Positions 9,032 to 16,708 of a stretch of DNA of 64,000 nt are shown in pieces. Both the position numbers and the translations under genes were made by a program. Source of the DNA: Halomonas sp. JB37 (lineage in GTDB: Bacteria; Pseudomonadota; Gammaproteobacteria; Pseudomonadales; Halomonadaceae); NCBI RefSeq assembly GCF_002332255.1, contig NZ_NRGW01000001.1:310001-374000 (forward strand), given 5' to 3'. The stretch's first letter is position 1; every line of letters starts with the position of its first letter. A model generated the notes under the pieces. That model ran no database searches. It saw only the letters and a list, made by a program, of their open reading frames with translations, and was not told the origin of the DNA.

Positions 9032-9063
9032 ATTGTACGACATCTATACCAACCTGCTACAAT
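9032..9063. promoter_or_regulatory. Inverted ATTGTA/TACAAT motif upstream of yfcH and the litR region
   Basis: ATTGTA at 9032-9037 and TACAAT at 9058-9063 are inverted copies spaced 20 bp apart. Read forward, TTGTAC (9033-9038) and TACAAT (9058-9063) look like -35/-10 boxes with a long 19-bp spacer. The same TTGTAC word recurs at 9400 and 9420 before the litR-like gene, so a shared regulator site is possible. Confidence 0.35.
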
Positions 9064-9121
9064 TTGACTAATACACGCCTAACTATCGTGAAAACTATGT
9101 TTGCGAAAGACTAAGGCCTAG

Positions 9122-9358
9122 AGGAACTATGATGACATCGCAAGCATTCTGCCGACCCCTTCCCTGCTGCCATCGGTCATTGACATGGGCGCCCATCGCT
9201 GGCGCTACGCCGAGCTGGCGACGCCCTGCGACAGTGAATACTTATACAGTCGAGATGGGTTGGCGTTATGCGGTGACAGTTTTAGCGATGGCCGTGTTGA
9301 AGATGCCTGGTTATCAGGGCATCGCTTAGGAGAAGCGCTAATAGGCCGGTCGGTTTAA
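9122..9358 (+). pseudogene. Remnant (C-terminal part) of a renalase-like FAD-dependent oxidoreductase
   Basis: The frame from 9122 to the TAA at 9356-9358 encodes about 78 residues that include MGAHRWRYAELATPC, GLALCGDSFSDGRVEDAW and LSGHRLGEAL. These are the closing motifs of COG3380/renalase-type flavoproteins (HRWRYA, then a GD...GRVE...LSG segment that contacts FAD). A TAG stop lies directly upstream in the same frame, and no N-terminal FAD-binding GxGxxG domain is found between here and yfcH, so most of the gene is lost. Homologues of this protein are often near photolyase genes, which fits the position just before litR-phrB. A short ATG-led frame at 9129 is in a different frame and is a shadow. 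Confidence 0.7.
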
Positions 9359-9399
9359 TAGTTACAAATATTTACTAGTAAGAAGGATTCTTATAAAGG

Positions 9400-9428
9400 T
9401 TGTACCGAGTAGCGACAAGTTGTACAAA
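9400..9428 (+). promoter_or_regulatory. Direct TTGTAC repeats, candidate LitR operator/promoter
   Basis: TTGTAC occurs at 9400-9405 and again at 9420-9425, where it is part of the palindrome TTGTACAA (9420-9427). The copies are 20 bp apart, two helical turns. TTGTAC (9400) with TACAAA (9423-9428) also makes a -35/-10 pair with a 17-bp spacer. LitR/CarH-type regulators are reported to bind TGTACA-like half-sites, so autoregulation is plausible. Confidence 0.4.
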
Positions 9429-9604
9429 TGGGCATACAGTACCGTGTTCATGTTCAGCTTTTTAATCGGACAACGTTACATGGAATATGAATCATCTTCG
9501 CCGCGGCGAACAATGCGATGCGCCTGTAGCCCTATGCTGCAGCTAACGACGATGCCAACGCTTACGACTCAACGGCAGTTAACTAAGAAGAGGTACTGGC
9601 GCCC

Positions 9605-10525
9605 ATGAGTTTCAAGGCGACCCACCCACCCGATACACCGCTTTACCCCATACGGGAAGTGTCTCGTTTAACCGGCGTGAACTCCGTCACCCTCCGCGCT
9701 TGGGAAAGACGCTACGGGCTTATTCGCCCCCAGCGCACGCCGAAAGGCCACCGCCTCTATGCCCAGAACGACATTACCCGCATCGAACGCATTCTGCAGT
9801 GGTTAAATCGTGGTGTGCCGGTCAGTCAAGTCGTGGACTTGCTTGACCAGCCAGAAACAATTGAAGCCCCTGCGACAGATGCCGGTGACTGGACCAGCCA
9901 GCGCCAGCAGCTGCAAGGCATTATAGAAGCGCTAGATTTGCCGAAATTAGAGGCGTTTTATCATCAAAGCCTGGCGCTTTACCCGCTAAGTATTGCGATC
10001 GACGAGCTGTGGCAACCGGTTATTTTAACGCTAGAAGCTAAATGGGCGATTAGCCCAGATCCGCTAGTGCGCCGCACCTTGGAAGCCTTTTTACGCAGCC
10101 AAGTCGGCATTCGCTTGCACTATGCTAATCAAACCACTCGCGGGCCGCTGATTTTACTCAATGCGATGCCCGATGATCCGGGGCCTCTGTGGGTGCTGAT
10201 GTCCGCGTTAATGGCCAGCGAGCAGGGCTACCGAGTGCAAATGCTAGATCACTCATTGCCATTAGAGGCGCTACCACAGGCCGTGGCGCGACTGCACTCA
10301 TCGATGGTGCTGCTTTCCAGCGGCCAGCGTGAAAGCGATCGCTATATCAAGCACGAGCTACCCAATGCGGCTAAGGCGCTCAACGTACCTATTGGGGTGT
10401 GTGGCGAGGTCGCTCGCCTGCGTGCGGACGACTTGCGCGATGGGCCGCTACATCTGCTGGGCGATGATCTTCCTCAAGCGATTGCTCGCTTGCGCCCTCT
10501 GCTACGCGAGTCAGGCGTACTGTAA
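9605..10525 (+). CDS. MerR-family transcriptional regulator, class II LitR (PplR-like)
   Basis: 306 residues. Residues 14-75 are a MerR DNA-binding domain with the signature TLRAWERRYGLIRPQRT and GHRLY, typical of LitR/CarH light-response regulators. The C-terminal part aligns in outline with the four-helix and Rossmann cobalamin-binding region of CarH (LDELW-like helix at ~132, W near 145). However, the expected Glu-His pair in the helical bundle is not seen, and the histidine of the DxHxxG motif is replaced in NAMPDDPGPLW. That pattern fits class II LitR (PplR of Pseudomonas), which does not use B12 and instead responds to light through a partner LOV protein. No LOV gene is in this window. 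It likely controls the following phrB cluster. GAGG lies 11 nt before the ATG. Confidence 0.82.
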   Translation: MSFKATHPPDTPLYPIREVSRLTGVNSVTLRAWERRYGLIRPQRTPKGHRLYAQNDITRIERILQWLNRGVPVSQVVDLLDQPETIEAPATDAGDWTSQRQQLQGIIEALDLPKLEAFYHQSLALYPLSIAIDELWQPVILTLEAKWAISPDPLVRRTLEAFLRSQVGIRLHYANQTTRGPLILLNAMPDDPGPLWVLMSALMASEQGYRVQMLDHSLPLEALPQAVARLHSSMVLLSSGQRESDRYIKHELPNAAKALNVPIGVCGEVARLRADDLRDGPLHLLGDDLPQAIARLRPLLRESGVL

Positions 10526-10542
10526 ACCGCCCATTTTTATCT

Positions 10543-10579
10543 TGGCCGTTCGCCCTCGCGGTGAGCGGCCATTTTTTTT
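10543..10579 (+). terminator. Intrinsic terminator between litR and phrB
   Basis: TGGCCG (10543-10548) pairs with CGGCCA (10566-10571), with inner CGC/GCG pairing, followed by eight T (10572-10579). It lies 17 nt after the litR stop and ends 23 nt before the phrB start, so it could act as an attenuator for readthrough into the photolyase operon. Confidence 0.75.
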
Positions 10580-10602
10580 GTTTATGCCGCGCCGGAGACT
10601 CT

Positions 10603-12015
10603 ATGAAACGACAGTTGATTTGGCTGCGCAGCGACCTGCGCATTGATGACAACAGCGCACTCGCCGCCGCTGCAGCCAAAGGCCCTGTAATAGCGGTGTT
10701 TTTGCGCAGTATTCCCCAGTGGCAAGAGCACGGCCACGGTGCCAATAAGCTAGATTTTTGGGGGCGCGGCGTAGCAGCGCTGAAAACAGCGCTCAACGGC
10801 TTGAATATCCCGCTGCTGCATCGCGACATTGAGCGCTATGACCAGGCGCCAGCGGTATTGCTTGAAATCGCACGCGAACACGACGTAGAACAGCTGCATT
10901 TTAATCATGAATACGCACTCAACGAACGGCGCCGAGACCAAGTCGTGCAGGACGCCTTTAAGCAGGCCGGCATTGCGGCCCATGGCTATCACGATAGCGT
11001 GGCTTTCGCACCCGGCAGCCTGCTAACAGGCAAAGGCAGCTACTATGGCGTATTTACACCGTTCTCCAACGCATGGCACAAGCACATCACCGCCGATCAG
11101 CTCGCGCTGCGCGATACGCCCAGCGTACAGGCCAAACTGGCGATTAATAGCGACCCGCTGCCGTCACTGCCCAAACTTAACGAGACGCCTATTGATGAGC
11201 GCCTTTGGCCGGCCGGTGAAAGCGCTGCGGCCGATAACTTAGCGCGGTTTTTGCGCTTTCGCGGGCGCCATTATAAGGCCCAACGTGACTTGCCTAAGGT
11301 GCGCGGCACCAGCGAACTTTCCCCTTACCTAGCGCTAGGCATGATCTCCCACCGCCAGTGTTTACAAGCGGTAATGGCCGAAAATAGCGGTCATTTAGGC
11401 GATGGCGACCTGGGTTTAACCACCTGGGTCAATGAGCTGATCTGGCGCGAATTCTATCAACACGTCGCAGTTGGCTTTCCCCAGGTCTGCCGCTATCACC
11501 CCTTTCAGGAACACACAAAACAGCTGGCATGGCGTGATGATGATGAAGGCTTTCAGGCCTGGTGCGAAGGGCGCACCGGCTATCCTCTCGTCGATGCGGC
11601 CATGCGCCAGCTGGTAAACACAGGCTGGATGCATAATCGCCTGCGTATGGTCACGGCGATGTTTTTGAGCAAGCATCTATTGATTGATTGGCGGCGCGGC
11701 GAAGCCTTCTTTATGCGCCATCTGGTGGATGGGGAGTTCTGCGCTAACAACGGCGGCTGGCAGTGGGCAGCGTCAACGGGCACGGACGCCGCACCTTATT
11801 TTCGTATTTTCAATCCTACGACCCAGTCGACCCGCTTTGATGCAGAGGGTGAGTTTATTGCCCATTGGCTGCCCGAGCTGGCTGAACTGCCGGCGAAGGT
11901 GCGCCATGCGCCTCGCCAAGACCTGCTCACCGATGTGGACTACCCTGCCCCCATTGTCGATCACAAGGCGGCTCGCCTGCGTGCCTTAGATGCCTTTAAA
12001 GCGCTCAGTAAATAG
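10603..12015 (+). CDS. phrB: Deoxyribodipyrimidine photolyase (CPD photolyase)
   Basis: 470 residues, the usual length of class I photolyases. It repairs cyclobutane pyrimidine dimers using blue light, FADH- and an antenna cofactor. The N-terminal antenna domain starts QLIWLRSDLRIDDNSAL. The C-terminal FAD domain has RGRHYKAQRDLP, GTSELSPYLALG, WVNELIWREFYQH, GYPLVDAAMRQL, WMHNRLRM and WAASTGTDAAPYFRIFNP, all diagnostic. I chose ATG 10603 (GGAG 5 nt upstream); an in-frame upstream start would lie inside the terminator. It is the first gene after litR and appears to head the lipid-modification cluster that follows after 37 bp. Confidence 0.95.
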   Translation: MKRQLIWLRSDLRIDDNSALAAAAAKGPVIAVFLRSIPQWQEHGHGANKLDFWGRGVAALKTALNGLNIPLLHRDIERYDQAPAVLLEIAREHDVEQLHFNHEYALNERRRDQVVQDAFKQAGIAAHGYHDSVAFAPGSLLTGKGSYYGVFTPFSNAWHKHITADQLALRDTPSVQAKLAINSDPLPSLPKLNETPIDERLWPAGESAAADNLARFLRFRGRHYKAQRDLPKVRGTSELSPYLALGMISHRQCLQAVMAENSGHLGDGDLGLTTWVNELIWREFYQHVAVGFPQVCRYHPFQEHTKQLAWRDDDEGFQAWCEGRTGYPLVDAAMRQLVNTGWMHNRLRMVTAMFLSKHLLIDWRRGEAFFMRHLVDGEFCANNGGWQWAASTGTDAAPYFRIFNPTTQSTRFDAEGEFIAHWLPELAELPAKVRHAPRQDLLTDVDYPAPIVDHKAARLRALDAFKALSK

Positions 12016-12052
12016 CCACTACTATATTCACGGTACAGTTAGGGAGATTTCT

Positions 12053-12484
12053 ATGGCTGATCCTACGGCGCTGGCAGCATTTTGTAGCTTCTTCAACAAA
12101 CTAGACAAAACCTGTACAGAAAAATTATACGAGGTATATACTGAAAATATTGTTTTCAACGATCCACTGCACCACATTGAAGGTCGCGACGCCTTAGGGC
12201 GCTATTTTTCCAGCATGTATGAAAACGTTGAGCGCTGCCAATTCACCTATCACGTTCAACAATGTCAGGGTGACCAAGGATTCGTGACTTGGACCATGGC
12301 GTTTGTGCATCCAAAGTTAGCTGGCGGACGTACGATAGAAATAGACGGATGCAGCGCCTTAACGTTTGCTGAAGATGGCCGCGTTTCTAAACATCGCGAT
12401 TACTTTGATGCTGGCGCCATGCTTTATGAGCATTTACCGCTGATGGGCAGCATCATTCGCTGGTTAAAAAAACGCCTTAACTAA
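12053..12484 (+). CDS. NTF2-like (SnoaL-type) protein
   Basis: 143 residues with the NTF2/SnoaL cone fold pattern: an N-terminal helix (AAFCSFFNKLD), NIVFNDPLHHIEGRDALGRYF, then FVTWTMAF and the strand with FAEDGRVSKHRDYFDAG. The final motif (GRVxxHRDYxD) is typical of SnoaL-like enzymes and limonene-epoxide-hydrolase-like proteins. AGGGAG lies 7 nt before ATG 12053; the open frame extends upstream into phrB, but the ribosome site decides this start. Homologues sit in photolyase/CFA clusters of Pseudomonas and other proteobacteria. The chemistry is unknown; it could be an isomerase, a hydrolase or a binding protein for an oxidised lipid (inference). Confidence 0.8.
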   Translation: MADPTALAAFCSFFNKLDKTCTEKLYEVYTENIVFNDPLHHIEGRDALGRYFSSMYENVERCQFTYHVQQCQGDQGFVTWTMAFVHPKLAGGRTIEIDGCSALTFAEDGRVSKHRDYFDAGAMLYEHLPLMGSIIRWLKKRLN

Positions 12485-12520
12485 GCTGATATATAGCATT
12501 GGGGCGCATTAGGAGGTTTG

Positions 12521-13306
12521 ATGAGCACATGGAAAACGCCCCAACGCATTTGGTTAACCGGCGCGACGTCCGGCATTGGTGAGGCGCTGTCACGCAAGCT
12601 CATTGCCCAAGGCCATCACGTGGTGCTTAGTGCACGCAACGTTGAGGCGTTGGAGGCTCTGTGCGAGGGCCATCCTCATGCTTCTTATCTGGCGCTGGAC
12701 ATTAGCGATCGTCAGGCGGTGCTTGACGCTGGTGAGACCATCCGCGAGCGCTTAGGCGCGCTGGACTTGGCGCTGTTTAACGCAGGCACCTGCGAATACC
12801 TTAATGCTCAGCAGTTCGATATGGATTTAGTCGAGCGGGTATTTAAACCGAATCTATTGGGTACGCTGTACGGCGTTGAGGCCGCGCTGCCGCTACTGCG
12901 AGCGGCACGCCAAGAAGGCCTGCCCGCGCGACTGGCGGCAACGTCTAGCGCCTCCGCCTACCTCCCGCTTCCCCGTGCGGAAGCCTACGGGGCATCGAAA
13001 GCCGCCGTCAGCTACTTTCTGGAATCGCTGCGCTTAGATCTTGACCAGGAAGGCATCGATGTTAGCGTTATCCACCCTGGTTTTGTGAAGACACCGCTTA
13101 CCGAACGTAATGACTTCCCCATGCCAATGCAGGTGACCGCAGAACAAGCGGCCGACGCCATTATTGCAGGGCTAGTGAAAGGTCGCCTGGATATCCACTT
13201 TCCGCGCCGCTTTACGTATCTCGTCAAGTTCCTGGGCATTTTGCCCCCCGCCGTACGCCGCCTAATTGGCCTGCGCATGACCCGCGCTCAGAAGGAATCG
13301 TCATGA
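12521..13306 (+). CDS. Short-chain dehydrogenase/reductase (SDR) in the photolyase cluster
   Basis: 261 residues. The cofactor motif TGATSGIG is at about residues 13-20, and the catalytic YGASK with an upstream serine (TSSASAYLPLP) is in the middle, so an NAD(P)-dependent oxidoreductase is clear. Sequence style is that of SDRs with membrane or lipid substrates. AGGAGG lies just 4 nt before ATG 12521. The stop overlaps the next start in an ATGA, indicating coupled translation with the flavoprotein gene. Its substrate is unknown; the neighbouring genes suggest a modified fatty acid. Confidence 0.85.
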   Translation: MSTWKTPQRIWLTGATSGIGEALSRKLIAQGHHVVLSARNVEALEALCEGHPHASYLALDISDRQAVLDAGETIRERLGALDLALFNAGTCEYLNAQQFDMDLVERVFKPNLLGTLYGVEAALPLLRAARQEGLPARLAATSSASAYLPLPRAEAYGASKAAVSYFLESLRLDLDQEGIDVSVIHPGFVKTPLTERNDFPMPMQVTAEQAADAIIAGLVKGRLDIHFPRRFTYLVKFLGILPPAVRRLIGLRMTRAQKESS

Positions 13307-14670
13307 TTTCCACGGCAGCCCACGGGCCAGTGGCATCGCAGCGTATTGCGATTGTAGGTAGCGGCATTAGCGGTATGGCCGCTGGCTGGTATCTGTCAGC
13401 TCAGCATGAAGTGACGCTTTTTGAGGCCGACTCGCGCCTGGGAGGCCATACCGCCACCATGGACGTGGACGTTGAGGGTCGCTCATACGCTATCGACACC
13501 GGCTTTATTGTGTTTAACGACTGGACCTACCCGCACTTTCAGCGTTTGCTGGCGACGCTGGGCGTTGCCGCTCAGGCGACAGAAATGAGCTTTTCGGTTC
13601 ACGAAACGAAGCGCGATTTTGAGTACAACGGGCATACCTTAACGTCGCTATTTGCCCAGCGGCGTAATCTGTTCAATCCGTCTTTCTATCGCCTGCTGGG
13701 CGATATCATGCGCTTTAATAAACAGGCGACCAAAGCGCTAGAAAGTCAGCAGCTTCCCGATCACATGACGCTGGGCGAGTATCTAGACCAACATCATTAC
13801 AGCCGCGATTTTCAACGCCACTATTTGCTGCCCATGGGGGCCGCGATTTGGTCAGCCAGCATTAGCGATTTGCGCGCCTTTCCGCTGGCCTTTTTTGTAC
13901 GCTTTTTTCGCAATCACGGCCTGCTGTCGGTCAGTCATCGTCCTCAGTGGTACACCTTGATCGGGGGTTCAAAAAGCTATATCCCCAGCTTAACGGCGCC
14001 CTATGCGTCGCGCATTCATCTCAATACGCCGGTGACACGTATTACCCGCGAAAGCGCTGGTGTCACGATTACCACCGCATCCGGTTCTCAGCACTTTGAT
14101 CAGGTAGTGCTGGCCTGCCATGCCGACCAGGCACTGGCGATGCTGGGCGACGCGAGTAACGTCGAGCGCGACGTGCTCGGCGCCATGCCGTATCAAACTA
14201 ACGACGTTGTGCTGCATACCGATACCGCCCTTCTACCGCGCCGTAAGCGCGCCTGGGCGAGCTGGAATTACCGCTTAGATAAGCGCGATAGCGATGAGCG
14301 GGTTTCTGTCACCTATGACATGAATATTCTTCAGCGCATAGAAAGTGACACCACGTTTTGTGTCACCTTGAACGACAGCGCCAGCATTGACCCCAGCAAA
14401 GTGCTGGGGCACTACCGCTACGCGCATCCACAGTTCACGCTGGAGGGCCAAGCCGCCCAGGCTCGCCACGCCGAGATATCGTCCACGGCTCAGCGGACTC
14501 ACTTTTGCGGCGCCTATTGGCGCAACGGCTTCCACGAAGACGGCGTATGGAGTGCTCTGCGCGTCGCCCAAGCGCTGGGGTGTGATGAGTCGGCCCCAAC
14601 ACCCGACGAGCCATCCGCACTGCCTGCCCATGAACTGGTGACGCCGCAAGGTGCTGAGGGGCTGGGATGA
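13303..14670 (+). CDS. FAD-dependent oxidoreductase, COG2907 amine-oxidase-like
   Basis: 455 residues. The FAD-binding motif IAIVGSGISGMAAGWYL is at about residues 16-32, followed by HEVTLFEADSRLGGHTATM, the second nucleotide contact. DTGFIVFNDWTYP and FCGAYWRNGFHEDG near the end match COG2907, predicted NAD/FAD-binding proteins related to amine oxidases and phytoene desaturases. In Rhodobacter sphaeroides and Pseudomonas putida relatives sit in singlet-oxygen or light-induced clusters with DUF1365 and CFA-synthase genes; some homologous genes have been linked to furan fatty acid formation (from memory, not checked). A desaturase acting on membrane acyl chains is plausible. ATGA overlaps join it to both neighbours. 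Confidence 0.85.
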   Translation: MISTAAHGPVASQRIAIVGSGISGMAAGWYLSAQHEVTLFEADSRLGGHTATMDVDVEGRSYAIDTGFIVFNDWTYPHFQRLLATLGVAAQATEMSFSVHETKRDFEYNGHTLTSLFAQRRNLFNPSFYRLLGDIMRFNKQATKALESQQLPDHMTLGEYLDQHHYSRDFQRHYLLPMGAAIWSASISDLRAFPLAFFVRFFRNHGLLSVSHRPQWYTLIGGSKSYIPSLTAPYASRIHLNTPVTRITRESAGVTITTASGSQHFDQVVLACHADQALAMLGDASNVERDVLGAMPYQTNDVVLHTDTALLPRRKRAWASWNYRLDKRDSDERVSVTYDMNILQRIESDTTFCVTLNDSASIDPSKVLGHYRYAHPQFTLEGQAAQARHAEISSTAQRTHFCGAYWRNGFHEDGVWSALRVAQALGCDESAPTPDEPSALPAHELVTPQGAEGLG

Positions 14671-15443
14671 TGGCGGGGACAACTACCATGCCCCGCTCGC
14701 GCATTTATCGCGGCACCCTTCGCCACCGCCGCTTTATGCCGAAGTCTCATACCTTTAGCTACCAGGTGTGGATGGCGTGGCTGGATCTTGATGAGCTGCC
14801 AGAACTGTTCGACAAGGTGCCGGGGTTTAGCGCCCGGCGGCCGGCACTAGCCCGCTTTCGCCGCGAAGACTATCTCGGCCCGGTAGACCGCCCGCTTAAA
14901 ACGGCTGTACGCGAAGAACTCATTCGCCAGCTGGGTAGCGCGCCAAGTGGTCGAATCTGCGTATTGACCCAACTGCGCACGTTAGGCTGCATGTTTAATC
15001 CTATTTCAGTCTATTACGCCTTTGATCAGCAGGGGCGACTGGCAGCGGTGTTAAGCGAAGTGACTAACACCCCTTGGCGTGAACGGACTCGGTACGCTAG
15101 CGCCGTGGACCCTCTAAGGCACAGCCATCATGCGCATTTTGATAAAGACCTGCACGTATCGCCCTTCAATCCGATGGACATGACCTACCGTTGGAAATTT
15201 AACACCCCGGAAGACATGCTCTTTTTACATATGGAGAACTGGCAAAACGAGCAGCGCCATTTTGACGCCACGCTGATGCTCAAGGCCGCCCCGGCTACCC
15301 GCCCGGTGCTCATTAAAACACTGCTCCGCCAGCCATGGATGAGCTTAAAAACGGTCGCAGGCATCCATTTTGAAGCGCTGCGCGTATGGTTAAAGGGTGT
15401 CCCCATTCATAACCATCCTAAGCGCAAGGAGAGCTCAAAATGA
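14667..15443 (+). CDS. DUF1365 protein
   Basis: 258 residues. SRIYRGTLRHRRFMPKSHTFSY at the start (its first part, SRIYRGTLRHRRF, is the clearest mark), LDELPELFD, LTQLRTLGCMFNPISVYY and HVSPFNPMDMTYRW are characteristic of DUF1365. The function is not settled; the family nearly always lies between the COG2907 flavoprotein and the CFA-synthase-like gene, as here. The upstream ATG at 14667 overlaps the previous stop (ATGA); an internal ATG at 14688 (MPRSRIYR) fits the family start better, so either may be used. The downstream ATGA overlap couples it to the methyltransferase. Confidence 0.85.
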   Translation: MMAGTTTMPRSRIYRGTLRHRRFMPKSHTFSYQVWMAWLDLDELPELFDKVPGFSARRPALARFRREDYLGPVDRPLKTAVREELIRQLGSAPSGRICVLTQLRTLGCMFNPISVYYAFDQQGRLAAVLSEVTNTPWRERTRYASAVDPLRHSHHAHFDKDLHVSPFNPMDMTYRWKFNTPEDMLFLHMENWQNEQRHFDATLMLKAAPATRPVLIKTLLRQPWMSLKTVAGIHFEALRVWLKGVPIHNHPKRKESSK

Positions 15444-16708
15444 CCACGCTGAATTCCACGCCACCGAACGTTCAACCGGTTAGCCAGGATCGCTTTACTC
15501 GCTGGTTAAAACCACGGCTCATGGCTCAGTTGAATACTTTTCGCGGCGGTCGCATCACGCTGATTGAAGGCGACCAGTGTCATCATCTGGGCCAAGAAGG
15601 ATCACTGCAGGTCACCGTGGTCATTCGCCACTCCAGGGCCTGGAAACGGCTGGCTTTCGGGGGCACCGTCGGCGCGGCTGAATCTTATATGGACGGCGAT
15701 TGGGATGCAGACGACCTCGTCGCCCTGGTACGCCTGTTCGCTGCCAACCTTGAGCAAGTGAATGGCAAAATGGAAAACGGCAGCGCGCGCTTAGCTCGTT
15801 GGCTGCTAGGTGCGGCCTATCGCTTTCAGCGCAACAGCCTAAGCGGCTCTAAACGCAACATCGCCGCGCACTACGATATAGGTAACGATCTATTTTCGAC
15901 TTTTTTAGATCGCCATCACTGGATGTATTCCAGCGCGGTGTTCCCTCATCCAGAAGCTAGCCTGGAAGAGGCCTCCACCTATAAGCTTGATCTGATGCTT
16001 GAAAAGCTCGACGTACAGCCAGAGCATCATCTGTTAGAGATCGGCACAGGCTGGGGAGGATTGGCCATTCACGCAGCAAAAACTCGCGGCTGCCGTGTCA
16101 CGACAACCACTATTTCGGATGAGCAGCATGCTCACACCCAGCGCCGTATTCAGGAAGAGGGCTTGGCCGACAGAATCACTCTGCTAAAGCAGGATTATCG
16201 TGAATTAACCGGCCGCTATGACCGGCTCATTTCGGTAGAGATGATAGAGGCGGTAGGTCATCAGTATCTCGACACCTATCTAAATAAGTTGGATAGCCTC
16301 CTGACCGATGATGGCCAGGCCATGCTGCAAGCAATCACCATTCGTGATCAGCGCTTTGAAGATGCAAAGCGCGACATGGATTTTATCAAACGCTACATTT
16401 TTCCCGGTGGGTTTTTACCTTCGCACCATGCCATGCTAAGCAGCGTTATGCGCAAAACGTCGTTTAACGTGCTGGCATTAGACGAAATCGGCCCACATTA
16501 TGCGCGCACGCTGCGCGAATGGCGCCATCGTTTTGAAGCCAACCTTGAGCAAGTGCGCAAGCTGGGCTATGACGAGCGTTTTATCCGCATGTGGCGCTAT
16601 TATCTGTGCTATTGCGAGGGCGGCTTTATTGAACGCTCTATCGGCACCTGCCACCTCCTGCTGGCGAAACCAGCCGCCAAACCAACGCCGTTAACGGGCG
16701 CACTGTAA
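15440..16708 (+). CDS. Cyclopropane-fatty-acyl-phospholipid synthase-like methyltransferase
   Basis: 422 residues. The S-adenosylmethionine motif LLEIGTGWGGLAIHAA is at about residue 195, preceded by NIAAHYDIGNDLF and DRHHWMYSSAVF, which are hallmarks of the CFA synthase (Mycolic_acid_synthase) family, and followed by the conserved VEMIEAVGH. It adds a methylene or methyl group to the double bond of phospholipid acyl chains. Being the fourth partner of the SDR/COG2907/DUF1365 set, it is more likely the stress-cluster paralogue (UfaM/CfaA type) than the housekeeping Cfa. Its start overlaps the previous stop (ATGA), and the next gene begins at the base after its stop. Confidence 0.88.
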   Translation: MTTLNSTPPNVQPVSQDRFTRWLKPRLMAQLNTFRGGRITLIEGDQCHHLGQEGSLQVTVVIRHSRAWKRLAFGGTVGAAESYMDGDWDADDLVALVRLFAANLEQVNGKMENGSARLARWLLGAAYRFQRNSLSGSKRNIAAHYDIGNDLFSTFLDRHHWMYSSAVFPHPEASLEEASTYKLDLMLEKLDVQPEHHLLEIGTGWGGLAIHAAKTRGCRVTTTTISDEQHAHTQRRIQEEGLADRITLLKQDYRELTGRYDRLISVEMIEAVGHQYLDTYLNKLDSLLTDDGQAMLQAITIRDQRFEDAKRDMDFIKRYIFPGGFLPSHHAMLSSVMRKTSFNVLALDEIGPHYARTLREWRHRFEANLEQVRKLGYDERFIRMWRYYLCYCEGGFIERSIGTCHLLLAKPAAKPTPLTGAL

